Positions 27,039-35,293 of a DNA stretch of 64,000 nucleotides are shown here, one piece after another (the stretch's first letter is position 1; each line of letters begins with the position of its first letter). The notes beneath the pieces were generated by a model. It did not search any database. It had not been told where the DNA came from and saw only the letters and a program-made list of their open reading frames with translations. Source of the stretch: G963668435 sp963668435 (GTDB taxonomy: Bacteria > Latescibacterota > Latescibacteria > Latescibacterales > Latescibacteraceae); contig CAXXSC010000005.1 of the NCBI GenBank assembly GCA_963668435.2, positions 349,120 to 413,119 of the forward strand, read 5' to 3'. The translations under genes and the position numbers were made by a program.

Positions 27039-28225
27039 TGTCAGACCGTAAGGGCCATGTCATATTTATCGATTACGAGGCCGACTCCGGCCTTAAGAAA
27101 GCGCTGGCAAAAAGCCGCTCCGAGGTTATCACCGAGATCAGGAATTCCGGGCTCCGCGGACGTGGCGGCGCCGGCTTCCCCACCGGTGTGAAATGGAACC
27201 TCGCGGCTGCCGCGCAGAGCGAAAAGAAATTCATTGTCTGTAACGCAGACGAGGGCGAGCCCGGCACGTTCAAAGACCGCGTGCTTCTCTCCGAATTCGC
27301 CGATGCCCTGATGGAGGGCATGACCATTGCCGGTTATGCTGTCGGCGCAGGCATCGGTATCATCTATCTCCGCGGCGAGTACAGCTACCTGAAGAAAGAC
27401 CTTGAAGCTGTCGTCCTGAAACGCCGCGAAAACGGCCTTCTCGGCGACAATGTCGCCGGCAAGGACGGTTTCTCCTTTGACATCCGCATCCAGATGGGCT
27501 CCGGAGCCTATGTCTGCGGTGAGGAAACAGCGCTGATCGAATCGCTGGAAGGCCAGCGCGGCGAGCCCCGCAACCGCCCGCCGTTCCCGGTCGACACAGG
27601 ATTCATGGGCAATCCCACAGTCGTGAACAATGTCGAGACGCTTATCACAACGACCCGTATCATGTCGAAAGGCGCCGACTGGTTCAAGGGTTTCGGTGTC
27701 GAGAATTCGGCAGGATCGAAACTCTACAGCATCTCCGGCGACTGTGAAAAACCGGGTGTCTACGAATACAACATCGGCCTGACCATTGCTGAAATCCTCA
27801 AAGAGGTCGGCGGCGAGGATGCCAAGGCTGTCCAGATGGGCGGCGCATCCGGCAAGATCGTGCCTGCGAAGGATTTCGCCACGACTGTCGCTTACACGGA
27901 CGCGCCCACCGGCGGATCGATGATCGTATTCGGCCCCCAGCGCGACATGCTCGATGTTGCCGAGAATTTCCTCGAGTTCTTCGTCGAGGAATCCTGCGGA
28001 CAGTGTACACCGTGCCGCGAAGGCAACCCGCTGCTCCTGGCCGCCTGCAAAAGCCTCAAGGCCGGCACCTGCTCCATGGAATATCTGGAGGAGATCATGT
28101 CGCTTGCCGAGACGATGCAGATCGCGTCCAAATGCGGTCTCGGTCAGTCGAGCCCCAACGCGTTCCTGTCGATCATCGAGCATTTCGAATCCGAAATCTA
28201 CGGCCGCGTGCCTGTTGGTGAATAA
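27038..28225 (+). CDS. hydB: [FeFe]-hydrogenase subunit beta, NuoF-like
   Basis: The 395-residue NuoF-like subunit has the FMN/NADH-binding text GRGGAGFPTGVKW, NADEGEPGTFKDR, and IYLRGEYSYLKKDLE, and a C-terminal [4Fe-4S] site in ESCGQCTPCREG with a distant Cys. It binds NAD(H) and FMN. It lacks the N-terminal [2Fe-2S] domain and the C-terminal ferredoxin domain found in some HydB proteins (for example the Thermotoga one), so the redox chain is shorter, which matters for whether the complex can bifurcate electrons. One-base overlap with hydC. Confidence 0.9.
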   Translation: MSDRKGHVIFIDYEADSGLKKALAKSRSEVITEIRNSGLRGRGGAGFPTGVKWNLAAAAQSEKKFIVCNADEGEPGTFKDRVLLSEFADALMEGMTIAGYAVGAGIGIIYLRGEYSYLKKDLEAVVLKRRENGLLGDNVAGKDGFSFDIRIQMGSGAYVCGEETALIESLEGQRGEPRNRPPFPVDTGFMGNPTVVNNVETLITTTRIMSKGADWFKGFGVENSAGSKLYSISGDCEKPGVYEYNIGLTIAEILKEVGGEDAKAVQMGGASGKIVPAKDFATTVAYTDAPTGGSMIVFGPQRDMLDVAENFLEFFVEESCGQCTPCREGNPLLLAACKSLKAGTCSMEYLEEIMSLAETMQIASKCGLGQSSPNAFLSIIEHFESEIYGRVPVGE

Positions 28226-28245
28226 TCGAAGGAGAAACCATAACA

Positions 28246-30183
28246 ATGGATGACAATATTAGAAAAGACGATGCATCGCGCGCGCCGAAAAGCACCTCAC
28301 CCCACGTTGTCCAGTCGGGTGATGTCGATGGAATCGGCGGCAAGGTGAGAGTCACCATAGACGGTGTCGAGCTCCGTGTCCCTTACGGCACGACCATCCT
28401 CGAGGCCGCCAGAATGATCAACGTTCACATTCCGACACTCTGCCACCACGACGATCTCTGTGTCGCCGGTGTCTGCCGTATCTGCGTGGTCGAGGTCGAG
28501 AATCAGCGCACGCTCCAGGCATCATGCGCTTATCCCATTACCCAGCCTATCGTGGTGCACACCTCCTCGCCCAAAGTCCGCCGGGCCCGCAGGAATATTA
28601 TCGACCTCCTGCTCTCCCAGCATTACGGCGAGTGTTATTCATGTGTCAGGAACAACAACTGCGAACTTCAGTCGCTGGCCAAAGAATACGGTGTCGACAA
28701 ATACCGTTTCGGTCACGTCACCGAACGCAAACTCGGTGTTGACGAGAGCAGTTACGCCGTCCGCCGCGACAATGACAAGTGTATCCTCTGCCGCCGCTGT
28801 GTCCGCACCTGTATCGACCTTCAGGAAGTCGGCGTACTCGAGGCTGTCAACCGCAGCAACGAGACCACGATCTCGACATTCATGGACAAGCCGCTGGCGG
28901 AAGTCGTCTGTATCAACTGCGGCCAGTGTATCAACCGCTGTCCGACCGGCGCACTCAGGGCCAACGATCCCTCCGACGAGATATGGAAAGCCATCGACGA
29001 CCCGACCAAGCACGTTGTCATGCAGACCGCACCCAGCCCGCGCGCCGGTATCGGCGAGGAATTCGGCCTGGAACCCGGCGTTCCGCTGACATTCGAAATG
29101 AACACGGCACTTCGCCGCTGCGGTTTCGACAAGGTCTTCGACACCAATTTCACCGCCGACCTCACGATCATCGAGGAAGGCAGCGAGCTGATCCTCAGGC
29201 TCTACAATGCCCTTGTCGCGAAAAAGCCGGTGGCGCTGCCGCAGTTCACATCCTGTTCGCCCGGCTGGGTCAAGTTCATCGAGCATTTCTATCCCGAGTA
29301 CCTGCCGCATGTCAGCTCCGCCAAGAGCCCGCAGCAGATGTTCGGTTCGGTGATCAAGACCTACTATGCGCAGGTCAACAACATCGATCCAGCCGATATC
29401 GTCACCGTGGCGCTCATGCCCTGCTCGGCCAAGAAATACGAGTGCAACCGTCCTGAAATGTCCGATTCCGGTTTCAAGGACGTTGATTACGGCCTTACCA
29501 CCCGTGAGCTGGGCCAGATGATCCGCGAGGCGGGCATCGACCTTCCGAACGTGCCGAAATCCGATTTCGACGATCCGTTCGGCTCCGCGACCGGTTCGGG
29601 CGTTATTTTCGGCGCTACCGGCGGCGTGATGGAGGCCGCGCTCAGGACCGTATTCGAGATCGTGACCGGCCAGGTTGCCGATCCGGACGATCTCGCGGGA
29701 CAGGTCAAGGAAATCCGCGGTTTCGAGGGCATCAAGTACAAAGAACTCACCCTGCCCGAGAAACTCGGTCCCGTTCCCGACATCCTGAAGATGAACAAGG
29801 ACCTGCCGTTCGACAGCTGGGACTGGCTCAGCGGCGCGACTCTCAAGCTCGCTGTTGCCCACGGCACCGCGAACGCCAAGAAGGTCCTCGAGGACATCAA
29901 GGCGGGCGGCCCGCTCTCCGAATGCCATTTCATCGAGTACATGGCATGTCCGGGCGGCTGCCTCGGCGGCGGTGGCCAGCCGATCCCGACCTCACCGGAA
30001 ATCCGCGAGGCCCGCGCCAAGGCCATCTACTCGGAAGACCAGGCCTACGAGGTCAGGAAATCGCACGAAAACCCGGCAGTCGTGGAGCTGTACACCAAGT
30101 TCCTCACCGACGGTCCAGTCGGGCATACCGCGCACAAACTGCTTCATACGAGCTACACCGCTCGCGGGAAGTATATCGTGTAA
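28246..30183 (+). CDS. hydA: [FeFe]-hydrogenase catalytic subunit alpha
   Basis: The 645-residue protein has an N-terminal [2Fe-2S] domain (C66, C77, C80, C94), a His/Cys-ligated cluster (HYGECYSCVRNNNC from 126), two [4Fe-4S] sites (CILCRRCVRTC at 179, CINCGQCINRC at 222) and the H-cluster motifs: L1 TSCSPGW at 335-341, L2 MPCSAKKYE at 391, and L3 EYMACPGGCLGGGGQP from 564. The C393-C568-C572 spacing is normal. In L1 the second Cys of the TSCCP prototype is Ser. The enzyme reduces protons with electrons from NADH and possibly ferredoxin. A terminator follows. Confidence 0.95.
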   Translation: MDDNIRKDDASRAPKSTSPHVVQSGDVDGIGGKVRVTIDGVELRVPYGTTILEAARMINVHIPTLCHHDDLCVAGVCRICVVEVENQRTLQASCAYPITQPIVVHTSSPKVRRARRNIIDLLLSQHYGECYSCVRNNNCELQSLAKEYGVDKYRFGHVTERKLGVDESSYAVRRDNDKCILCRRCVRTCIDLQEVGVLEAVNRSNETTISTFMDKPLAEVVCINCGQCINRCPTGALRANDPSDEIWKAIDDPTKHVVMQTAPSPRAGIGEEFGLEPGVPLTFEMNTALRRCGFDKVFDTNFTADLTIIEEGSELILRLYNALVAKKPVALPQFTSCSPGWVKFIEHFYPEYLPHVSSAKSPQQMFGSVIKTYYAQVNNIDPADIVTVALMPCSAKKYECNRPEMSDSGFKDVDYGLTTRELGQMIREAGIDLPNVPKSDFDDPFGSATGSGVIFGATGGVMEAALRTVFEIVTGQVADPDDLAGQVKEIRGFEGIKYKELTLPEKLGPVPDILKMNKDLPFDSWDWLSGATLKLAVAHGTANAKKVLEDIKAGGPLSECHFIEYMACPGGCLGGGGQPIPTSPEIREARAKAIYSEDQAYEVRKSHENPAVVELYTKFLTDGPVGHTAHKLLHTSYTARGKYIV

Positions 30184-30210
30184 TTGGTGATGGGCACAAG
30201 AAGTACAAAA

Positions 30211-30242
30211 AAGCTCCCCGGTCTCCCGGAGGGCTTTTTTTA
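30211..30242 (+). terminator. terminator after hydrogenase operon
   Basis: AGCTCCCCGG, loop TCTC, CCGGAGGGCT with one wobble and one mismatch, then TTTTTTT. It follows hydA by 27 bp. Confidence 0.75.
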
Positions 30243-30305
30243 TTTGTTTATCGCCTGTTTTTATTATATTGGTATATAGAGGTAAATTCTAAAATTGGGA
30301 ATCAC

Positions 30306-31127
30306 ATGACCGCTGGAAATAGCCCAAACAAATTTCCCCGCTATTTATATAAATTTCGTCATTTTGAGGATGAACACCATCTTAATATTCTCAAAGATAA
30401 TGAAATTTTTTTTACCTCACCAACATCATTCAATGACCCATTTGACTGCCAAATACCCGTCAGGTATGATTTAGGTACAAAGCAAGATCAACTAATATAT
30501 TTTACTAAACTAGTAAAGGAGCGCTATCCTAAAATAAAAAAAGTTGAGGCTCGCCTAAAAGCGAAAAGACTCTGTAAAATTGTAAGAGGCCAAAGCCATC
30601 AAGAAATAATAGACTTAAATAACGAGTTTTTGAATAGGATGGGTGTTTTTAGCCTATCATCGACTTATTCTAATTTGTTACTTTGGTCACATTATTCTAA
30701 TTCGCATAGAGGTTATTGTATAGGATTTGATCGAAAAGTATTGGTCCGACTCTGTCATTACGCTTTTGAAGAGAGATCAAACGATATATTAAATATTGAT
30801 ATGGTAGAATATACTGAAAAACACCCGCTTATCAATCCATATACAATGACTGACGAAGAAAACTTTATAAAACAATTGTTGACAAAATCCAAAGAGTGGG
30901 AGTATGAAAAAGAATTTAGAATGATGTTGTTAGGTGGTACAAACAAAACAAAACCATTTCCTAAATTTGCCATAAAAAGAGTTATAATTGGTTGCAACGT
31001 TTCTCCTGAAAATATGGAAAAACTTATTGAAATAATAAAAGCTCGAAAAAGCAAAGTTTACGTTTATCAAGCCGAAAAAGCTCCTGATAAATTCAAACTG
31101 AACTTCAAATATATAAATCTTGAATAA
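30306..31127 (+). CDS. DUF2971 family protein, AT-rich
   Basis: The start at 30306 lies after the terminator; the open frame in the same phase upstream overlaps hydA and is ignored. The 273-residue soluble protein has LYKFRHFEDEHHLNIL, FFTSPTSFNDPFDC, LLWSHYSNSHRGYCIGFD and EKEFRMMLLGG, the standard text of DUF2971, a family of unknown function that I believe is often patchily distributed. GC is far lower than in neighbours, with many AAA/ATA/TTA codons, indicating horizontal acquisition. It has no clear RBS (TTGGGAATC upstream). Confidence 0.75.
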   Translation: MTAGNSPNKFPRYLYKFRHFEDEHHLNILKDNEIFFTSPTSFNDPFDCQIPVRYDLGTKQDQLIYFTKLVKERYPKIKKVEARLKAKRLCKIVRGQSHQEIIDLNNEFLNRMGVFSLSSTYSNLLLWSHYSNSHRGYCIGFDRKVLVRLCHYAFEERSNDILNIDMVEYTEKHPLINPYTMTDEENFIKQLLTKSKEWEYEKEFRMMLLGGTNKTKPFPKFAIKRVIIGCNVSPENMEKLIEIIKARKSKVYVYQAEKAPDKFKLNFKYINLE

Positions 31128-31195
31128 ATAACAGTATAGATAAAATTCTTTCCATCGAATTGCTTAAAGGCCAAAAGTCAGGTCTATCTCCCTCC

Positions 31196-31807
31196 CTACC
31201 CGCCATATGTTCCCCTTGTCACGACATTTACCATTGTCGCGCTCTGCCCGTTATTATAGGTATACGAGAAATGGTATTCCGTGCTGTCGTTAAAAAGGGC
31301 TGCGTATTTTGCGACAGCCGCTTTCGGATTGATTTCGTATTCCTTCTGGAACTCGAGGCTCCGTTTCGCAGCCTCTTGCAGGCTGCTTAGGGCGCTCAGG
31401 CGGCGAAATCGGTTGGCGAACCCCTCGTTTTCGTTCAGAGCCTCCTCGAATTTCTCTTTTCCCTCGAAATCACCGTTCACCTGAAGACTGCCATTACTTG
31501 TCGTCGTTATACTGTACGAAACATCTTCATCGATGCCGAGTGATTTCATGACGCTCTCGATTTCCTCATCGATAGCCTTTTTGTCTATTTTGATCTGCTC
31601 ACCGATGTCCTCAAGCCGCACCGTGCCGGGCGTGGTGTTTTTCACATCGGGAGTCATCGCGGCAGACATGGAGGTCATAAGTGACGACAGGTTTGCGCTG
31701 TCCTTTTTTTTCTCCTGTTCCTCGCTTTTTCCATACTGTATCGTGCTTTTTTTCGCATTCAGAGAATTGGTGCTGAACGCTGTGGAAGAGGTTTCGTTGA
31801 TAGTCAT
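31196..31807 (-). CDS. hypothetical protein, Ser/Thr- and Lys/Glu-rich
   Basis: The start at 31807 (MTINETSSTAFST) is chosen for the GAGG 5 bases upstream; another ATG 14 codons earlier has none. The 203 residues have no signal or membrane segment. Residues 20-55 are low-complexity (KSEEQEKKKDSANLSSL), followed by an alpha/beta region (IDEEIESVMKSLGIDEDV) and an N-rich end (YTYNNGQSATMVNVVTRG). I do not recognise the family; a structural or filament-associated role is possible but unsupported. Confidence 0.6.
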   Translation of the reverse strand: MTINETSSTAFSTNSLNAKKSTIQYGKSEEQEKKKDSANLSSLMTSMSAAMTPDVKNTTPGTVRLEDIGEQIKIDKKAIDEEIESVMKSLGIDEDVSYSITTTSNGSLQVNGDFEGKEKFEEALNENEGFANRFRRLSALSSLQEAAKRSLEFQKEYEINPKAAVAKYAALFNDSTEYHFSYTYNNGQSATMVNVVTRGTYGG

Positions 31808-32172
31808 GACAGCCTCGTTTATCAGTTTTTTATGCGTATCGTTTACCATTGTAACAGTGCAAAAAACATGCCTCAGACCACATAAAACGGTTAAGAATGA
31901 CGAAGGCCATTTATGTCATTGTAATACTGTCGGATAGGCAACGTTAATATTCGCGATAATTTTCAAGGCATCATCTTTTCGGCGTCATTCAGCACGTATA
32001 TTTTTCCCCCGGCGGGAAAATATGTCCGGAAAATATTTCATAACATGAAATCCGTCAGCACTCAGAAAATTTGTGAGGCACAAAGAAAACCGGAAAAATA
32101 CTATTGAGCCGCCCGCTGTCATTCGGTATTTTAAAGTATAAAGCAAACTGATTTTCCAGAGGAGATACTGAC
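31808..32172. other. intergenic region, divergent genes
   Basis: No gene is supported here. An imperfect hairpin (ATATTTTTCCC, CCGGC, GGGAAAATAT) lies at about 31997-32022. The remainder shows no clear promoter pair. Confidence 0.4.
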
Positions 32173-33252
32173 ATGAAAAACGTACACATAAGCGATAGAC
32201 GGTCGTTTCTGAAGCGTCTTTCACTCGGCGCGGCAGGTCTTGCGGCGGGTGCTTTTACCGCGCCTACGACCTCGAGCGCACTGTTCGGATCAGGCAAGAG
32301 CGAGGTGAGCCTCGTGGCCTCGACCGACACCCGCCAGGCGACCTACGATTCCCTCAAGCCTATCGCGAAAGACATTGTCAAGGCAATCGGCGACAAGAAA
32401 GTCTTCATCAAGGCCAACGCCGGTGTCACCTACGAGAACGCGAAGAAAAACTCCACCGATGTCGAACAGCTTCGCGGCATCCTCGATTTCCTCAAGGAAG
32501 AATACGGCCGCAAGGTGACCATCGCGGAGGGTGTCGCCACTCCCGCCCTTCCGGTCAGCCTCAGCTATGAAAATTACGGCTACTATCCGCTGGAAAAAGA
32601 GTACGACTGCGAGCTTATCGAACTCAACGACCAGCCGACAGTCCGTCATTACATAACCTCGGGCTCACGCAAGCCCCAGCCGATCAATGTCATCGCGACC
32701 TTTTTCGATCCCGATGTCTACTGGATTTCAGCCACGAAAATGAAATCGCACAACGCCGTGCTTGTCACCCTCTCGACCAAGAACATGGTGATGGGCTCGC
32801 CGGTCTGCCATTACAAATCGAAAGACAAGGCCGGACGTAACGAGAAAGGTTTCATGCATGGTGGCGCGGGAAGCCAGAACGGGCGCGAGCTGAGCTACAA
32901 CCTGTTCCATCTCGCCGACCGCGGTGTGAGGCCCGACCTTGCTGTTCTCGACGGTGTAAGCGGTATCGAGGGGGACGGTCCCTGGGGCGGTGAGATCATC
33001 GAGCAGGGCGTGATGCTGGCGAGCACTGATTTTGTCGCGGCGGACCGTACAGCTATCGAGCTCATGGGAGTCGATCCGAAAGAGATCAAGTATGTGCAGT
33101 GGCTCGGCGAGGCGGGTTACGGCAACTATGACCTCGGCATGATTAAAGTCATCGGCGAAAATTACAAAAAGCATATCAGGAAATACCGCCTGAACAAGAC
33201 CGCCGACGAGCAGCGCGCCTGGATCTACGATAACGACCTTTACGAGAAGTAA
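32173..33252 (+). CDS. DUF362 domain protein, Tat-exported
   Basis: The 359-residue protein has a twin-arginine signal (DRRSFLKRLSLGAAGLAAGAF) and DUF362 features: VFIKANAG, a segment YWISATKMKSHNAVLVTLSTKNMVMG with the Lys-His motif, and GIEGDGPWGGEIIEQGVMLASTDFVAADRTAIELMG. DUF362 proteins are often linked to iron-sulfur or metal handling; their biochemical role is not well defined. No ferredoxin domain is present. GAGGAGATACTGAC precedes the ATG. Confidence 0.8.
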   Translation: MKNVHISDRRSFLKRLSLGAAGLAAGAFTAPTTSSALFGSGKSEVSLVASTDTRQATYDSLKPIAKDIVKAIGDKKVFIKANAGVTYENAKKNSTDVEQLRGILDFLKEEYGRKVTIAEGVATPALPVSLSYENYGYYPLEKEYDCELIELNDQPTVRHYITSGSRKPQPINVIATFFDPDVYWISATKMKSHNAVLVTLSTKNMVMGSPVCHYKSKDKAGRNEKGFMHGGAGSQNGRELSYNLFHLADRGVRPDLAVLDGVSGIEGDGPWGGEIIEQGVMLASTDFVAADRTAIELMGVDPKEIKYVQWLGEAGYGNYDLGMIKVIGENYKKHIRKYRLNKTADEQRAWIYDNDLYEK

Positions 33253-33305
33253 AACCACATCTCCGGCAAGCGAACCAGGAATCAGCTTACATGATTTCTT
33301 TTCCC

Positions 33306-33334
33306 TTGACTGCACAAGGTGATATAATTATTAT
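33306..33334 (+). promoter_or_regulatory. sigma-70 promoter for the lipoprotein gene at 33378
   Basis: TTGACT (33306-33311), 17-bp spacer, TATTAT (33329-33334), 44 bp before the start codon. Five of six bases match in each hexamer. Confidence 0.7.
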
Positions 33335-33377
33335 TGTCTAACATGGTAATTACACAAACCAATATGCGGAGGAAAAG

Positions 33378-33773
33378 ATGGGGTTTCGTTCATGCCTGAT
33401 GATGTTGATTGCGGTGAGTCTTGTGGTTTTTGCCGGGTGCGGCTCCAAAGAAGCGACAACACCCCACGTTATCAAAACTATCCCGGAAAACGGCGCACAG
33501 GATGTGGATCCCTCGCTCTCTGAAATAAGCGTGACATTCAGCGAGCCGATGCTGGACAAAAGCTGGTCGTGGTGCATGGAAAGCAGGGAAACCTTCCCGA
33601 AAGCCTCCGGCAACCCGCAATATTCCAGTGACTTGACCACATGCAGTGTCGGTGTCGCTCTCGAGTCGGGCAAGGAGTATACAATCTGGTTTAACCGGGC
33701 TGAAAACGTAAATTTCAAGAGCAAATCCGGCACACCCTCGACACCTTACAAGCTGACATTCAAAACAAAATAA
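33378..33773 (+). CDS. small Ig-like lipoprotein
   Basis: The 131-residue protein has a lipoprotein signal (LVVFAGCGSKE) and a single SbsA-type bacterial Ig-like domain: VIKTIPENGAQDVDPSLSEI, VTFSEPMLDKSW, and LESGKEYTIWFNRAENVNF. Such domains occur in surface and adhesion proteins; here it stands alone and so may be a soluble-lipid-anchored binding protein. GGAGGAAAAG is a strong RBS. A bidirectional terminator follows, so it is monocistronic. Confidence 0.8.
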   Translation: MGFRSCLMMLIAVSLVVFAGCGSKEATTPHVIKTIPENGAQDVDPSLSEISVTFSEPMLDKSWSWCMESRETFPKASGNPQYSSDLTTCSVGVALESGKEYTIWFNRAENVNFKSKSGTPSTPYKLTFKTK

Positions 33774-33791
33774 TATAAACGTATTATCAAT

Positions 33792-33825
33792 AAAAAAAGC
33801 CCCTGCACTTTCGCAGGGGCTTTTG
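33792..33825. terminator. bidirectional intrinsic terminator
   Basis: AAAAAAAGCCCCTGC, loop ACTTTC, GCAGGGGCTTTT. Serves the convergent genes ending at 33773 and 33846. Confidence 0.9.
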
Positions 33826-33845
33826 CATTCCGGCAGACACTTGTT

Positions 33846-35021
33846 CTATTCCACAAGCGCCTTGACCAGTTCGGCATAAAGCAGCGGCATGTCATCGTCA
33901 CCGGCACAGGTTATCAGGTTGCGGTCACGGTACACCGGCTTGTCCACAGGTGTCCCGCCGGCGTACTTGATGTCGTTCGCCATGCCGGGCGTTGTGGCGA
34001 ACTCATAGCCTTCCGCAATCCCCGCCTGGATAAACACGGTATGGCCCCAGTTGATCGAGGCGATGATTGTCCCGCGCTGCAGCTGACGGGTGACAAACTG
34101 CCTCACATCGGCGTGGCGGCGATAGGTGTCGGCAGCGTAATGGCCGACCAGAATGACCGCGTCGAACTGCCCGTTCGTTGCATCCCGAGCATTGACCTTC
34201 ACCGTAGTCACCCCCTGCACACCGCGGTATTCGCTATAGTCCCCTTCCTTGACCGCGATCACCGTGACACGGGCGCCGTTCTGAGTAAGGCGGACTTTCG
34301 GGTAATCAACCTGCGAAAATTCGTAACGGTTGTCGATCACCAACGCGATCTGTTTGCCCCTGAGATACTGGTCGTACTGATGGTCTTTCGCGGCCTGTTC
34401 GCCCGAGGCGAGAAAATGGATCATTGCATCGTGGTATGGCCCGTTGTCGCCGGGACCGATAGCGGTGATCAGGTTGCCGTCCACCTGCGGGGCAATCTCG
34501 TGAAATGTCGCACCGGCGTTGGTAAACTCGATGGAGCGCGGCACATTGCCGGTGAGATTCTTGCCCTTGACAATGTCGGCAGTGACAAGCGCAGTGACAC
34601 CGTGGCAGATAGCCGATATCATCCCGCCGCTGTCATTCGTGTCGCGGATGATCTTGATAGCATCGGGATCCTCACGCATGTACATGGGGCTGAATCCGCC
34701 AATGACCACGACACCATCCCATTTTGTCTTGACCGCCTCCGCAGGCGTGATATCGGCTTTCATGTAATGGGTGAACGCCGGTGTGTATCTATGCACCACC
34801 GGGACATCGTGGCTGACAATGCTGACCTCGGCACCGGCCTCTCTGAGCCTGAGCGGGGTGTAGTAGGCCTCGCCGACCTGGTACTGGCTGTCAAGCATAA
34901 CGGCAATTTTCCTGCCCTCGAGCGTTGGCGGTGCCTGGGCGGATACCGTGGCCGAAAATATCGTGATATAGAGCAGAAACACCGCAGTGAACATCATCCA
35001 TTTCAGGGTGAAACGTCTCAT
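33846..35021 (-). CDS. secreted protein with two DJ-1/PfpI domains
   Basis: The start at 35021 has GGAGGGCAGC upstream and begins a signal peptide (MRRFTLKWMMFTAVFLLYI ... SAQA). The 391-residue protein has two consecutive PfpI/DJ-1-type domains, residues about 35-210 (GRKIAVMLDSQYQVGEAYYT, WDGVVVIGGF, ISAICHGVTALV with the nucleophile Cys) and 220-390 (GKQIALVIDNRYEFSQVDYP, IIASINWGHTVF). In the second domain the Cys of the nucleophile elbow is Asn, so only the first looks catalytic. Members act as glyoxalases or intracellular peptidases; export of a two-domain form is unusual. Function remains open. Confidence 0.75.
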   Translation of the reverse strand: MRRFTLKWMMFTAVFLLYITIFSATVSAQAPPTLEGRKIAVMLDSQYQVGEAYYTPLRLREAGAEVSIVSHDVPVVHRYTPAFTHYMKADITPAEAVKTKWDGVVVIGGFSPMYMREDPDAIKIIRDTNDSGGMISAICHGVTALVTADIVKGKNLTGNVPRSIEFTNAGATFHEIAPQVDGNLITAIGPGDNGPYHDAMIHFLASGEQAAKDHQYDQYLRGKQIALVIDNRYEFSQVDYPKVRLTQNGARVTVIAVKEGDYSEYRGVQGVTTVKVNARDATNGQFDAVILVGHYAADTYRRHADVRQFVTRQLQRGTIIASINWGHTVFIQAGIAEGYEFATTPGMANDIKYAGGTPVDKPVYRDRNLITCAGDDDMPLLYAELVKALVE

Positions 35022-35293
35022 GCTGCCCTCCGTAGCTGTCATGTCGCGTGTACAATCGATTCGATATATGCAACATACGCTTTCCCCGGTGGAAATCAAC
35101 CGAAATAACCTCTAAATGGCAAAATCGGCAACTATATCGTGACCGGTATATTCCATCATTCGATGTTGGTATAAATATTTCACTCGCGACATCCTAACCG
35201 GAAACACAACATTTCCCTTGTTTGTTTATTATTATTTTACTACGTTCACAAATACAGAAGCTATTCTTTACCATCTTCGTGCCGGGAGCTCGC

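Noticed and set aside
29922..30305. Upstream extension of the DUF2971 gene into hydA
   Set aside because: The frame is open only because of hydA composition; the terminator separates the two genes.
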